A DNA stretch of 64,000 bases from Pelagadaptatus sp034112445 (GTDB lineage: Bacteria; Pseudomonadota; Gammaproteobacteria; Pseudomonadales; Cellvibrionaceae): the NCBI GenBank assembly GCA_034112445.1, contig JAWUVI010000008.1, forward strand, positions 1-64,000. The letters are read 5' to 3'. Position numbers and translations under genes: made by a program. Positions 25,041 to 34,072 of this stretch are shown here, piece after piece (within the stretch, counting starts at the first letter, position 1; each line of letters begins with the position of its first letter). The notes under the pieces are model-generated. The model was given only the letters and a program-made list of their open reading frames with translations, made no database searches and was not told the origin of the DNA.

Positions 25041-26582
25041 CTATCTGTTTATTGTTATCACTGAAACGTATGCAAACTCTACTCGAGATTTCAAAAGGTT
25101 TTCGGTTAGGATTGTTTCCGCTTGTAAATAATTGGTTGCTTCTACTGTATCAATATGTTTGGGAAGACCCACTTCCGACTCTATGTAATGCGTATTAACG
25201 ATGTTGCCCCCAAGTATATTTCCTAACTCACCAATCGCATCTTTTAGCTCTTCTTCACCAAGCTGTTCTGGAGTTAGCACAAACATTTTCTGAGCTAACA
25301 GTCCGTTAAGCTTTTTCGTCATTCCGCACAATAATATATCTTGCTCCGATAACGTTACCATAACCCACTGGTCAATCGCACTTGGCACTCTAATATCACT
25401 CTTTGCGACAAGCTCCAAATGGTCATCGGATAGCGTGCTATAAAAATCATCGAGAATTGAATATAAATTGATTGAAGACGTTTTAATGACAGAGTTGCGC
25501 TTAGCTTTTGATATTTCTCGTGTGTCTACAATCGAATTAGATTTCTCACTGAACTCTTCGACTATAACGTGAGGGGTATCAGCCTGTTGATTCTTTTCTG
25601 TATCCGTCTCATCGAACTCTCCAAAGAATTTTTCTAGCGTTTCAATTTCTCTATACGCTCGCTCAAGAGCTTCTTTGGTTTCACTGGTATCATCCGTCAT
25701 TTCATCCATTGTGACCAAATGGGTCTCTATAAATTCTTTTTCTCTCAAGGTTCTATCAAGCTCGTCTTTTAATTGTTCAATTTCAGTTTCAAGATTTGCA
25801 AGTAACTGAGAATCAACGCCTTCATCAAACCTATCCTCAAGCATTTTAATTTGCATCACATACTCTTGCTCTCTTTGACTAGTCGCCTCAAGCTTGGTTC
25901 TTAATTCAAGCGAGTAATTGCGTTGTTTGAGTATGTTTTTAGTTAATGTATCTACTTGTTCATTGAGCTTTTTATTGTTCTTATCGACAGCTTGATTGGA
26001 TCCAGCCTTATCGGGTGTGTTTGATGGTGTGGCACTTAACTGTGCTGTTTTTACCTGATTCTTAAGACTATTAATCGTGGCTTGCTGACTTTGCTCAATG
26101 GCTTTTAAGTCGTCGAGTTGCACACGTAAATCGTTGCCATCTCTTACTCGCTCAGCAAGCCGCAGAACATTATTCTTATTTCGTGACAGGTCATCTTGCA
26201 AAGAGGTGATTAAGAGCGCTGATTTGGCACTTTCCTCTATGAGCTGTTTTGCCGCTTTTTTAGCGTCTCTAGGTGCATCTTCAGAACTGAGATTCAATAT
26301 TAATTGCTGCTGTTGATCATGAAGCCTAGTCAAAGCTTCAATTCGCTGTTGCTGCTCTTCAAATTCAACTGATATGTTTTGGATATTTGTGGATTCTGGG
26401 TTTTTGTTAATATTTTCGGATTTTTCTTTTAGACGCTGGACAACACCTATGAGCCTATTTCTTTCCGATTTAAGCTGCTTGACGGTATAAATACTGACAA
26501 CAGTCACCGCTACCAGAAACAAAGTTAAGTTGATGATTATTGCTAAACTGGCATTGGCTCCCATTAACCAATCATCCAGCAT
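25041..26582 (-). CDS. Membrane-anchored coiled-coil protein with CheX/CheC-like phosphatase domain
   Basis: This is a 513-residue protein. One membrane segment lies near the N-terminus (about residues 10-32), then a long Glu/Lys/Gln-rich coiled coil (about 35-310), a Thr/Glu/Asp-rich linker and a globular C-terminal domain (about 365-513). The latter contains D448-x3-E452-x2-N455 (in DAIGELGNILGGN) and P474, close to the consensus D/S-x3-E-x2-N-x(about 22)-P of CheC/CheX/FliY phosphatases, which remove phosphate from CheY-type receivers. The coiled coil faces the cytoplasm if the N-terminus is a signal anchor. The receiver protein follows 15 bases downstream and is the obvious partner. No chemotaxis genes are nearby. 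I know no named gene with this architecture. Confidence 0.75.
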   Translation of the reverse strand: MLDDWLMGANASLAIIINLTLFLVAVTVVSIYTVKQLKSERNRLIGVVQRLKEKSENINKNPESTNIQNISVEFEEQQQRIEALTRLHDQQQQLILNLSSEDAPRDAKKAAKQLIEESAKSALLITSLQDDLSRNKNNVLRLAERVRDGNDLRVQLDDLKAIEQSQQATINSLKNQVKTAQLSATPSNTPDKAGSNQAVDKNNKKLNEQVDTLTKNILKQRNYSLELRTKLEATSQREQEYVMQIKMLEDRFDEGVDSQLLANLETEIEQLKDELDRTLREKEFIETHLVTMDEMTDDTSETKEALERAYREIETLEKFFGEFDETDTEKNQQADTPHVIVEEFSEKSNSIVDTREISKAKRNSVIKTSSINLYSILDDFYSTLSDDHLELVAKSDIRVPSAIDQWVMVTLSEQDILLCGMTKKLNGLLAQKMFVLTPEQLGEEELKDAIGELGNILGGNIVNTHYIESEVGLPKHIDTVEATNYLQAETILTENLLKSRVEFAYVSVITINR

Positions 26583-26701
26583 AGTAGCGCTTGATCTATA
26601 ACTAAATTTGGCATATTTACCTTACCCTTTTATTTTTATTATATTGAAAAGAGTAGGTAATAATTACCTATTTGCAACAATATCAACCCTACGATGCAGG
26701 C

Positions 26702-27658
26702 TTAGCCACTGAAAACACTTGCTCCACGCTCAAACATCCAATAGCTGGATAGGATACCAATTCCATAAACAGCTGTGGTTCGAGAAAACTCATAGAGTTT
26801 AATATGCTGTGACAAAGGTTTTAACAAGACAAATACAATCAAGAAACAAGTAAAAATAAACATTAATTGCCCTATTTCTACGCCTATATTAAAAAACAAC
26901 AGGCCCGTAATCACTTCCGTTTGGGGTAAACCTATTTCTTGCAAAACCGAAGCAAAACCAAAGCCATGTAATAACCCAAATGATGAACTCACCATAATTG
27001 GAAAGCGCTGAGTCAGAGTATTGTGATTATTTCGTACTATTTCTGTAGCCAAAAATAAGATACTGAAAGCAATTAAAGTCTCTACAGGTGCAACGGGTAC
27101 TGAAACCCACTCCAAAGCCGAAGCAACTAAGGTCAAAGAATGTGCCAAAGTAAAACCAGTAACGGTTAGTACGACACGTCTGAACGTTTTTGCGATAAAC
27201 AGTAAACAACCTAAAAACAGCAGGTGGTCAATACCAATAAGAATATGCTCAACCCCCAGCCAAGTGTAATGTTTGGCCACTCCTGACGCTGTTTCAGCTT
27301 TGGGAACTGTCCAGGTTGTCTCTTCAGCGGTTAATAAATCACTGTATATTTCACCATTCATGCGCGTTAACCGCATAAAGGTAGATACAGACGGATTATA
27401 AAGAGTAAATGCGACACTGATAGTTTGATCTGCAATATCTTGCTCACAGCGATACTGCAGTAAAGAAACAGCGGTGCATGTTTGCGGCATTATTAATTTG
27501 GGTTGATTATTAGCCGCCACCGTAGGAGGTACTTTAAGTCTTACTTGGTACTCATTTACAGCGACCTCGGTAACATCAACATACAAAGGTCTATTTTCAT
27601 GAGAATGAAGGGAACCAGAAAAACAAAGAACCACTAAAAAGAGAAAAGTATTTTTCAT
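26702..27658 (-). CDS. HupE/UreJ-like membrane protein
   Basis: This 318-residue protein has a signal peptide (about 1-19), a beta-rich extracytoplasmic region to about residue 140, then six or so membrane segments. The membrane part begins with YTWLGVEHILIGIDHLLFLGCLLF and contains FTLAHSLTLVAS and ETLIAFSILFLATEIVRN, the conserved His-rich signatures of the HupE/UreJ_2 group. Members of the wider family are linked to nickel or cobalt handling, but for this branch the substrate is not established. Next to it, 1 base upstream, is a parvulin-type isomerase, a pairing I recall from many gammaproteobacteria. No hydrogenase, urease or cobalamin genes are in the window, so a nickel role is not supported here. 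Confidence 0.8.
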   Translation of the reverse strand: MKNTFLFLVVLCFSGSLHSHENRPLYVDVTEVAVNEYQVRLKVPPTVAANNQPKLIMPQTCTAVSLLQYRCEQDIADQTISVAFTLYNPSVSTFMRLTRMNGEIYSDLLTAEETTWTVPKAETASGVAKHYTWLGVEHILIGIDHLLFLGCLLFIAKTFRRVVLTVTGFTLAHSLTLVASALEWVSVPVAPVETLIAFSILFLATEIVRNNHNTLTQRFPIMVSSSFGLLHGFGFASVLQEIGLPQTEVITGLLFFNIGVEIGQLMFIFTCFLIVFVLLKPLSQHIKLYEFSRTTAVYGIGILSSYWMFERGASVFSG

Positions 27659-27659
27659 G

Positions 27660-28526
27660 TCAGCGAATAATCACATGATATTGTTCAACTATCTTGGCAT
27701 AAGCTTTTTGTTGCTCTTGGCGCAAAACATGTTGATGATAATCTTGTTCGACCATGCCTTTTACTTCACTTAACTCTGGGCTCCTACCGGCCAAGTTTTG
27801 TTTAACATTCACCAAATGCAATCCATATTCTGATACAAGCGGCCCGTGCCAAGTATTCTTTTCAGTTGGTGATATCTCAAATACCGCTGCAGCAAATTCT
27901 TTACCAAAATGACTACCAATAAAATCAGCGGTTTTTTCAACGTAATTCACATGAAAGGGAAACCTTTCGCCATATTGTGTCGCTGCAGAAATGTGAACAT
28001 CAGAACTGATCAATACATCTTTAAGCTCTTGGGCTTCCTTTATACGACTTTCAGGTTGAATGTTTTTGTTAGATAAAAACACATGACTGAAAGTAATAGA
28101 GCCATCTATATAATAATCAGAAAGATTTTCTTGGAAATACGCCTCCATAGCGGAGTCTGACTTAGGTAATTCTTGCTCTACAAACCCTTGAGTTATAAAT
28201 TCTAACTTTTGTACCATGCGCCGACGAATCACATAATCGTCGCCTTCTAGCCCCAACGATTTTGACTCTCGGTACATAGCTTCTTCTTGAATATAATCGG
28301 CAACAAGTTGTTCTCTTGCTGAGCCTGTCATCGCATCCAAACGCTTAGCCGCGACATCTTTACGAAATACTTTAGTGCGATACTGGATAAAGGTTAATAG
28401 CGCTTCGCGATCAACAACAATTTCATTCGACCTTGTTTCATCTTTACTTACATACGATAAGAATACGAATAAAACTAAGCCTGCCAAAAGAAATTGAGCT
28501 AGGGGGTCTTTAAATATTTTTTTCAA
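27660..28526 (-). CDS. Membrane-anchored parvulin-type peptidyl-prolyl isomerase
   Basis: This 288-residue protein has a short cytoplasmic N-terminus (MKKIFKDPLAQF), one membrane anchor at about residues 11-27 and a periplasmic part. That part consists of a SurA/PpiD-like helical chaperone region (about 45-130, with MRRxx-type VIRRRMVQKLEFI) and a PpiC-like domain (about 140-260, ITFSHVFLSNK and later GPLVSEYGLHLVNVK). It probably helps fold an extracytoplasmic protein. The gene ends 1 base before the HupE/UreJ-like gene, so it may serve that membrane protein's large periplasmic region. Catalytic residues of parvulins vary, and I cannot tell whether it is an active isomerase or only a chaperone. 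Confidence 0.85.
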   Translation of the reverse strand: MKKIFKDPLAQFLLAGLVLFVFLSYVSKDETRSNEIVVDREALLTFIQYRTKVFRKDVAAKRLDAMTGSAREQLVADYIQEEAMYRESKSLGLEGDDYVIRRRMVQKLEFITQGFVEQELPKSDSAMEAYFQENLSDYYIDGSITFSHVFLSNKNIQPESRIKEAQELKDVLISSDVHISAATQYGERFPFHVNYVEKTADFIGSHFGKEFAAAVFEISPTEKNTWHGPLVSEYGLHLVNVKQNLAGRSPELSEVKGMVEQDYHQHVLRQEQQKAYAKIVEQYHVIIR

Positions 28527-28612
28527 CTCGAGGTCCGTTTTAGAATTATATTTTATTATGATTAATTATTTAGATCGAGATTACACGATCTATTGTGTAC
28601 ATAAAAGCCAAA

Positions 28613-28641
28613 AAAAAACCGATCATTACAATCGGTTTTTT
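28613..28641 (-). terminator. Rho-independent terminator after fadD
   Basis: An 11-bp stem (28613-28623 with 28631-28641) has a 7-base loop. Read on the minus strand it ends in a run of T. It lies 28 bases past the fadD stop. Confidence 0.88.
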
Positions 28642-28668
28642 AAAGCCAGCCGCTTAAATTGAGTTTGG

Positions 28669-30291
28669 CTATTTTGCGGCTTCTTCGTCTTTAAGCTCTC
28701 GACGTAATATTTTACCAACATTAGATTTTGGTAATTCTGTTCTAAATTCAACCTGACGAGGAACCTTATAAGCGGTTAATTCTTTTCTGGCAAAAGTTAT
28801 TATTTCGTCTTTGGTGACATTTTCATCGGCTTTAACAATAAACGCTTTTACCGCCTCTCCCGTTTTAGCGTCATCAACACCTATAACCGCCGCTTCAAGC
28901 ACGCCAGGGTGCCGACTGATTTGATCCTCTACTTCATTTGGATAAACGTTGAATCCAGAAACGATAATCATGTCTTTCTTACGATCGACAATACGAATAT
29001 AACCATCATCTTGAATGACAGCCATGTCTCCGGTATCTAGCCAGCCGTCTTCTGAAATGGTTTCAGCTGTTGCTTCTGGGCGCTTCCAATAACCCTTCAT
29101 AACTTGTGGGCCACGAACAAGCAGCTCACCTGGCTCACCATTCGGAAGTGTTTTGCCATCTTCATCAACAACTTTAACTTCGGTATTGAGAACAGGCGTT
29201 CCAACGGTTCCAATTTGAATCGCGTCGATAGGGTTACTTGAAATAACAGGAGAGGTTTCTGTCATACCGTAGCCTTCAGCAATGTCACAACCAGTCACAC
29301 GCTTCCACAGCTCGCCCACATCAGAAGTAAGAGCCATACCGCCCGATGCCGTTATTTTAAGTTTACTGAAATCTAATTGTGTAAATGGTTGATGATGGCA
29401 CAAGCCATTAAACAAAGTATTCAGGCCCACAAAGCCCGTTAGTTGATACGGTTTGATGGCACTGATAACGCTGTCCATATCGCGAGGATTAGGAATTAAT
29501 ATACTTAAACCACCTTTGGCAAACAACATCATACAGTGGGTCGTAAAAGCATAAATATGGTAGAGCGGTAATGGAGCGATAAAAACTTCTTCACCATCAT
29601 TAACGTGAGCCCCCATATGATCAGCCATCTGATTCATATTGGCCACCAAATTGCCATGCGTCAGCATTGCGCCTTTAGCAACTCCGGTTGTCCCACCGGT
29701 ATACTGTAAAACGGCTACGTCTTCAGCACTGACATCGACTTCGGTGCAGCTAGAAATACCGCCTAGGTGCATAACTTCTTTAAACGAAATATGCTTTGGA
29801 AAGCTGAATTCTGGAATTAGATTTTTAACGTATTTTGCAACAAAATTAATCACCGAGCCTTTAGGAAAGCCATGTACATCTCCAACATTAGTGACAATAA
29901 CTTGTTCGACACTCGTCTCAGAGATTATTTCTGCAGCTGTATTAGCTATGTTGCTGAGCACAACTAACGCTTTTGCTCCGGAATCATTTAACTGATGCTT
30001 TACTTCGCGAGGGGTATACATAGGATTGGTATTAACCAATATCATTCCGGCACGTAAAATGCCAAACATAACTATTGGGTATTGCAAAACATTAGGTAAT
30101 TGTACCGCAACAGCATCACCGGGTTTCAAACTTGTATGGTTCTGAAGATAAGCTGCAAATTTAGAACTCAGTTTATCAACATCAGCGTAACTTAATGTCT
30201 TACCCATGCAGGCAAAGGCACTGTTTGACGCATACGTTTTAAACGCACCTCTAATAACTTCAGGTACTGTTTTAAAATTGCTTGTATCCAT
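28669..30291 (-). CDS. fadD: Long-chain fatty acid-CoA ligase
   Basis: This 540-residue AMP-forming ligase activates long-chain fatty acids to acyl-CoA at the membrane. The P-loop YTGGTTGVAKGAMLTHGNL, the core GYGMTETSP and the adenylate/hinge segment GWLDTGDMAVIQDDGYIRIVDRKKDMIIVSGFNVYPNEVE (the FACS signature) are all present, with the C-terminal catalytic lysine in PKSNVGKILRREL. I start it at the ATG at 30291, preceded by CTGGAG, rather than the upstream in-frame ATG at 30312, which has no ribosome site. It is the last of three minus-strand lipid genes (dehydrogenase, SCP2, fadD) and is followed by a terminator. Confidence 0.94.
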   Translation of the reverse strand: MDTSNFKTVPEVIRGAFKTYASNSAFACMGKTLSYADVDKLSSKFAAYLQNHTSLKPGDAVAVQLPNVLQYPIVMFGILRAGMILVNTNPMYTPREVKHQLNDSGAKALVVLSNIANTAAEIISETSVEQVIVTNVGDVHGFPKGSVINFVAKYVKNLIPEFSFPKHISFKEVMHLGGISSCTEVDVSAEDVAVLQYTGGTTGVAKGAMLTHGNLVANMNQMADHMGAHVNDGEEVFIAPLPLYHIYAFTTHCMMLFAKGGLSILIPNPRDMDSVISAIKPYQLTGFVGLNTLFNGLCHHQPFTQLDFSKLKITASGGMALTSDVGELWKRVTGCDIAEGYGMTETSPVISSNPIDAIQIGTVGTPVLNTEVKVVDEDGKTLPNGEPGELLVRGPQVMKGYWKRPEATAETISEDGWLDTGDMAVIQDDGYIRIVDRKKDMIIVSGFNVYPNEVEDQISRHPGVLEAAVIGVDDAKTGEAVKAFIVKADENVTKDEIITFARKELTAYKVPRQVEFRTELPKSNVGKILRRELKDEEAAK

Positions 30292-30384
30292 TAATATCTC
30301 CAGTATTTCCATTTAATTAATTATGTGCGATGTGCATTATTCTAGATTAAATCTCACAAGAGAACAGTCAAAAGAAGAGTGCTT

Positions 30385-30720
30385 CTAATCGTTTTCTTGA
30401 TTCAAGGTGAAAGCAAAGAATTCTAGCAGCTTTGAAGCTAACAACATATTGCCATCAACCTGCAAACGGCCAAACATTAATGCCTGCATACCACCCAAGC
30501 TGCCGGTTAAAACGGCACGAATAGTTTCAGCATCCATAGAGAGAGTTGTATCTGAAGATTCGACTAAACCTTCATGAATAGAAAAACCACCATCTGCAAT
30601 TACAAGGTAGTAGTCACCACTATCGAGAATTGAAAACTGGTAAGTAGCAGAAAAGCCCAAGGCTGCTTCTTGATCGAAACAATCTTGGGCTTTATCAAAT
30701 GCATCCTGCAAATTAGACAT
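30385..30720 (-). CDS. SCP2 sterol-binding-fold protein
   Basis: This 111-residue single SCP2 domain protein shows the typical DSGDYYLVIADGGFSIHEG strands followed by SSDTTLSMDAETIRAVLTGSLGGMQALMFGRLQVDGNMLLASKLLEFF, the helix and hydrophobic tunnel lid of the fold. Such stand-alone domains bind acyl chains or acyl-CoA and are thought to present lipids to enzymes. It lies between a large acyl-CoA dehydrogenase and fadD on the same strand, consistent with shuttling acyl-CoA between them. I use the ATG at 30720; a TTG three codons upstream is the other choice. There is no signal peptide. Confidence 0.9.
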   Translation of the reverse strand: MSNLQDAFDKAQDCFDQEAALGFSATYQFSILDSGDYYLVIADGGFSIHEGLVESSDTTLSMDAETIRAVLTGSLGGMQALMFGRLQVDGNMLLASKLLEFFAFTLNQEND

Positions 30721-30776
30721 TACGATCAACTTTAACCATTACGAATGTCTAATCCCAGTTAGCCAACAACTAAAAC

Positions 30777-32561
30777 TTAAAATGCAAACGAATCTACATC
30801 CATAGACATTAGATTATCTGCACCTGAAGCCATGTTGGCAACAAGAGTCTCATTACGAGTTAACAAGCGAGCGTAGTAAAACTCTGCTGTTTGTATCTTA
30901 GCTTTATAGAAGGCTTCTTCACTGGTTCCAGCATCAATTGTTTGTTGCGCTTTAGTCGCAGCTAGTGCCCAAAAGTACGCCAAAGAAACGTAGCCTGAGA
31001 ACATCAAGTAATCAACAGATGCGGCGCCCACTTCTTCTGGGTTTTCCATGGCGGCAAGACCTATTTTCATAGTGACATCAGCCCATTGCTTATTGGCTGC
31101 TGCTAATCTTTCCACGAATGGGCTATCTTCGTTGGCTTGACAGAACTTATGGATTTCTTTGGTGAACGGCTTCATTACTTCACCTTGGCTCATAAGAACT
31201 TTACGACCCAATAAATCAAGCGCCTGAATACCAGTTGTACCTTCATACAACATTGATATACGTGAATCACGAACATTTTGCTCGGCGCCCCACTCAGAAA
31301 TGAAGCCATGGCCACCAAAGCACTGTACGCCGTGGTTAGCAGACTCAAAGCCAGTCTCAGTTAAAAATGCTTTTGCGATAGGTGTCAAAAAGGCTAATTT
31401 ATCATCGGCTTCTTTAGCTATATCGGCATCTTCACTGTGAATCAAATCTACTAATTTGCCACAATAAGAAACCAACATCCGACCGCCTTCAGCAAAGGCT
31501 TTTTGAGTTAATAGCATGCGCCGCACATCTGGATGAACAATAATCGGATCTGCAGGCCCTTCTGGGTTTTTAGGACCACTCAATGAACGCATTTGCAGAC
31601 GATCACGAGAATACTCTAGGGATTTTTGAAATCCAACTTCAGCATGACAGACACCTTGTACTGCAGTACCCAACCGGGCTGTATTCATAAAGGTGAACAT
31701 GCAGTTTAAACCGCGATTAGCTTCACCAATTAAAAAGCCTTTTGCGCCATCAAAATTCATTACACAGGTAGCGTTACCATGGATACCCATTTTATGCTCA
31801 AGGGAACCACAAGAAACACTGTTATGCTCTCCGGCCGAGCCATCCGCATTAACGCTGAACTTAGGCACAATAAACAAAGAAATACCTTTAGTTCCTTCTG
31901 GAGCATCCGGTAGGCGCGCCAAAACAATATGGACAATGTTCTCGGCCATATCGTGATCACCAGATGAAATAAAGATTTTAGTACCAGAAATCTGGTATGA
32001 ACCATCTGCATTTGGCTCAGCTTTGGTGCGTAACAGACCTAAGTCAGTACCACAATGAGACTCAGTAAGGCACATAGTACCGGTCCATTCACCTGAAACT
32101 AATTTGGTCAAATAGGTTTGTTTTTGTTCTTCTGTTCCATGTTCTGCAACTGTATTCATCGCCCCGTGGGACAAACCTGGGTACATTCCCCAAGACCAGT
32201 TAGCACTACCGGTCAATTCATTCATTACAATCCCTAATGAATCTGGAAGACCTTGGCCGCCATAATCAACATCGTGACTCAATGAAGGCCAACCTGCTTC
32301 AACAAATTGATGATAGGCTTCTTTAAATCCTTTAGGAGTAGTTACTTCGCCATCAACAAGATGGCAACCTTCAGCATCACCAGATTGATTTAATGGCGCA
32401 ATGACATTTTCACAAAACTTTGCACTTTCATCTAGGATAGCCATAACAATATCAGCACCGGTATCGGCGTATTGAGGTATTGCTTGCCAATGATTTTCAT
32501 AATCAAACAGTTCAAACAAGTTAAAATGAATATCACGTAGTGGTACTTTATAATCAGCCAT
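30777..32561 (-). CDS. Large acyl-CoA dehydrogenase (FadE/DmdC-like, with C-terminal extra domain)
   Basis: This 594-residue flavoprotein is longer than the usual 380-400 because of an N-terminal extension and a C-terminal ACDH_C domain. The opening YKVPLRDIHFNLFELFDY, the middle TMCLTESHCGTDLGLLRTKAEPNADGSYQISGTKIFISSG and HGVQCFGGHGFISEWGAEQNVRDSRISMLYEGTTGIQALDLLGRKV are characteristic of the branch that includes DmdC-type methylmercaptopropionyl-CoA dehydrogenases and many FadE-like enzymes. The catalytic base is expected in the LYEGTTGIQ segment. It oxidises acyl-CoA to trans-2-enoyl-CoA with FAD. It heads a three-gene group with SCP2 and fadD. The chain length preferred is not readable; without other dmd genes a general fatty-acid role is more likely. 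Confidence 0.93.
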   Translation of the reverse strand: MADYKVPLRDIHFNLFELFDYENHWQAIPQYADTGADIVMAILDESAKFCENVIAPLNQSGDAEGCHLVDGEVTTPKGFKEAYHQFVEAGWPSLSHDVDYGGQGLPDSLGIVMNELTGSANWSWGMYPGLSHGAMNTVAEHGTEEQKQTYLTKLVSGEWTGTMCLTESHCGTDLGLLRTKAEPNADGSYQISGTKIFISSGDHDMAENIVHIVLARLPDAPEGTKGISLFIVPKFSVNADGSAGEHNSVSCGSLEHKMGIHGNATCVMNFDGAKGFLIGEANRGLNCMFTFMNTARLGTAVQGVCHAEVGFQKSLEYSRDRLQMRSLSGPKNPEGPADPIIVHPDVRRMLLTQKAFAEGGRMLVSYCGKLVDLIHSEDADIAKEADDKLAFLTPIAKAFLTETGFESANHGVQCFGGHGFISEWGAEQNVRDSRISMLYEGTTGIQALDLLGRKVLMSQGEVMKPFTKEIHKFCQANEDSPFVERLAAANKQWADVTMKIGLAAMENPEEVGAASVDYLMFSGYVSLAYFWALAATKAQQTIDAGTSEEAFYKAKIQTAEFYYARLLTRNETLVANMASGADNLMSMDVDSFAF

Positions 32562-32777
32562 TCTTGGATCCTCAATATTGCTTACAGAATTTTGCTTACG
32601 AAGTAGTACTTTTCAAACGATCGTTAGAATCTAGTTTTTAGTCGCAAATCACAATAACAAAATAGACTAGTTTTGGTAACAAATACGACTATATGTCAGT
32701 GTTTAATACGAATAACTGCCTCTAGCGCGGCAGACACACAAAATCAGACACGCTATCTCAACTAATACCACATTCGA

Positions 32778-33836
32778 TTAATAATCGGACAATTGCTTAC
32801 GATACTCACCAGGCGTTAGGTTAGTCCACTTTTTAAACGCTCTAAAAAACGCACTTGGCTCATCAAAACCTAAATTTCTCGCTATTTGTGCGTTGGTTAA
32901 GTCTTGGCAACTTAAGTAGTGAATGGCAGCCTCTAGACGACATTCATCTTTAATTTTTTGAAAAGAAGTATCTTCTAACTGTAGGTGTCGCCGTAAAGTA
33001 GTCGACGACAGGTTTAATTGTGATGCGACCTGTTCTGCGCCAGACATGGACTCACTTACATCCTTAGACAAAATAGTTCGTACTTTAGACGCTACTGTAT
33101 TGCGAATACTCTCACGAATAACTAAGTGGTAGGGCGCTGTGCGTAAAAAATCTTCTAACGTTTTTGCGTTTTGAATGATAGGTTTATCAAGAAACTCTTT
33201 CTTGAATTCAAAACCATTGAACGGTTGATCAAAGAGAATGGTTGTCGGATAGGTTTCTGCTAATTCTCGAAAGGAATCAGGGCATGGAAAGCTGAAAGAA
33301 ATACTCCGAAGGGGAATTTCTTGACCAATTAACCAACAGTTAAAACGATGCCACACGGCTAATGATGTTCTAATCTTATCGGCATTTTCCTGAACCATCA
33401 ATTTTTCGAATTCAACATGTGGTAAAGATTTAATACCAATCATTCTTACCCGAACATAATCAGAGTTAATATGTCCCGCAGGTTCAACAAACGATCTGAT
33501 CCTAAACCCTCGACAAATTTCACTAAACTCACCAGACCTGATAAATGCCTGAAGTAGATTGTCGCACTGTATAACAGTGAGACACATCAACCGAAATGAT
33601 CCCAATCGAACTTTGCCTCCACTCATCATGCCAAAACATTCATCTTGTACCACGTGCATAACACGCTGATAAAGCTGGCCATATTTTAACGATGAAAAAC
33701 TATGGGAGTCTTCAATGTCAGCTAGCGATAAATTGAGCTCTGATAAGAGTAGATCGACATCACAACCCTGCTCTTCTGCGGTTGCCAATAAAGCCTTAAC
33801 GTAATCGGTCGACACATGGCTATCTAATTCGCTCAT
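32778..33836 (-). CDS. AraC-family regulator (OruR/ArgR-like N-terminal domain)
   Basis: This 352-residue protein has an N-terminal ligand-binding domain of the type shared by OruR and similar AraC regulators (about 20-215) and a C-terminal double helix-turn-helix (about 255-350, with ASQLNLSSTTLRRHLQLEDTSF and NAQIARNLGFDEPSAFFRAFKKWTNLTPGEYRKQ). It lies 216 bases upstream of the acyl-CoA dehydrogenase-SCP2-fadD group on the same strand. In other gammaproteobacteria regulators of this shape often control neighbouring fatty-acid genes, so it may regulate that group; this is inference. Its ATG overlaps the TGA of the small membrane protein gene (ATGA), so it is translated as part of that upstream group. 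Confidence 0.92.
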   Translation of the reverse strand: MSELDSHVSTDYVKALLATAEEQGCDVDLLLSELNLSLADIEDSHSFSSLKYGQLYQRVMHVVQDECFGMMSGGKVRLGSFRLMCLTVIQCDNLLQAFIRSGEFSEICRGFRIRSFVEPAGHINSDYVRVRMIGIKSLPHVEFEKLMVQENADKIRTSLAVWHRFNCWLIGQEIPLRSISFSFPCPDSFRELAETYPTTILFDQPFNGFEFKKEFLDKPIIQNAKTLEDFLRTAPYHLVIRESIRNTVASKVRTILSKDVSESMSGAEQVASQLNLSSTTLRRHLQLEDTSFQKIKDECRLEAAIHYLSCQDLTNAQIARNLGFDEPSAFFRAFKKWTNLTPGEYRKQLSDY

Positions 33837-34072
33837 GATTGTGAATCACTTTTAAATACTTTTCTCACAAGAACAAATAGGCCTACCATTAAACCCGCCG
33901 CAGTTATCAATACTAATAATAAAGAAATTAAGATTAATAAAGACTGATACAAATCATCAATCGATACGCCCCAACCCCAAATAGCCAAACCAAGAAACGA
34001 CAATGATGCGAACACACTAATAAACGCTGTTCGATATTTTTTATATAGAGAAGTAAACACTAAGCTATACAC
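33833..34072 (-). CDS. Small two-pass membrane protein of unknown function
   Basis: This protein has 75-79 residues with two hydrophobic segments (about 17-33 and 43-69) and basic flanks, and matches no family I know. Two starts are possible: GTG at 34072, whose ribosome site is too close, or GTG at 34060, which has GGAG 9 bases upstream and overlaps the HAD stop codon; I think the second is more likely. Four-base overlap with the AraC gene and overlap with the HAD gene indicate tight translational coupling, which supports it being a real gene. Confidence 0.65.
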   Translation of the reverse strand: MYSLVFTSLYKKYRTAFISVFASLSFLGLAIWGWGVSIDDLYQSLLILISLLLVLITAAGLMVGLFVLVRKVFKSDSQS

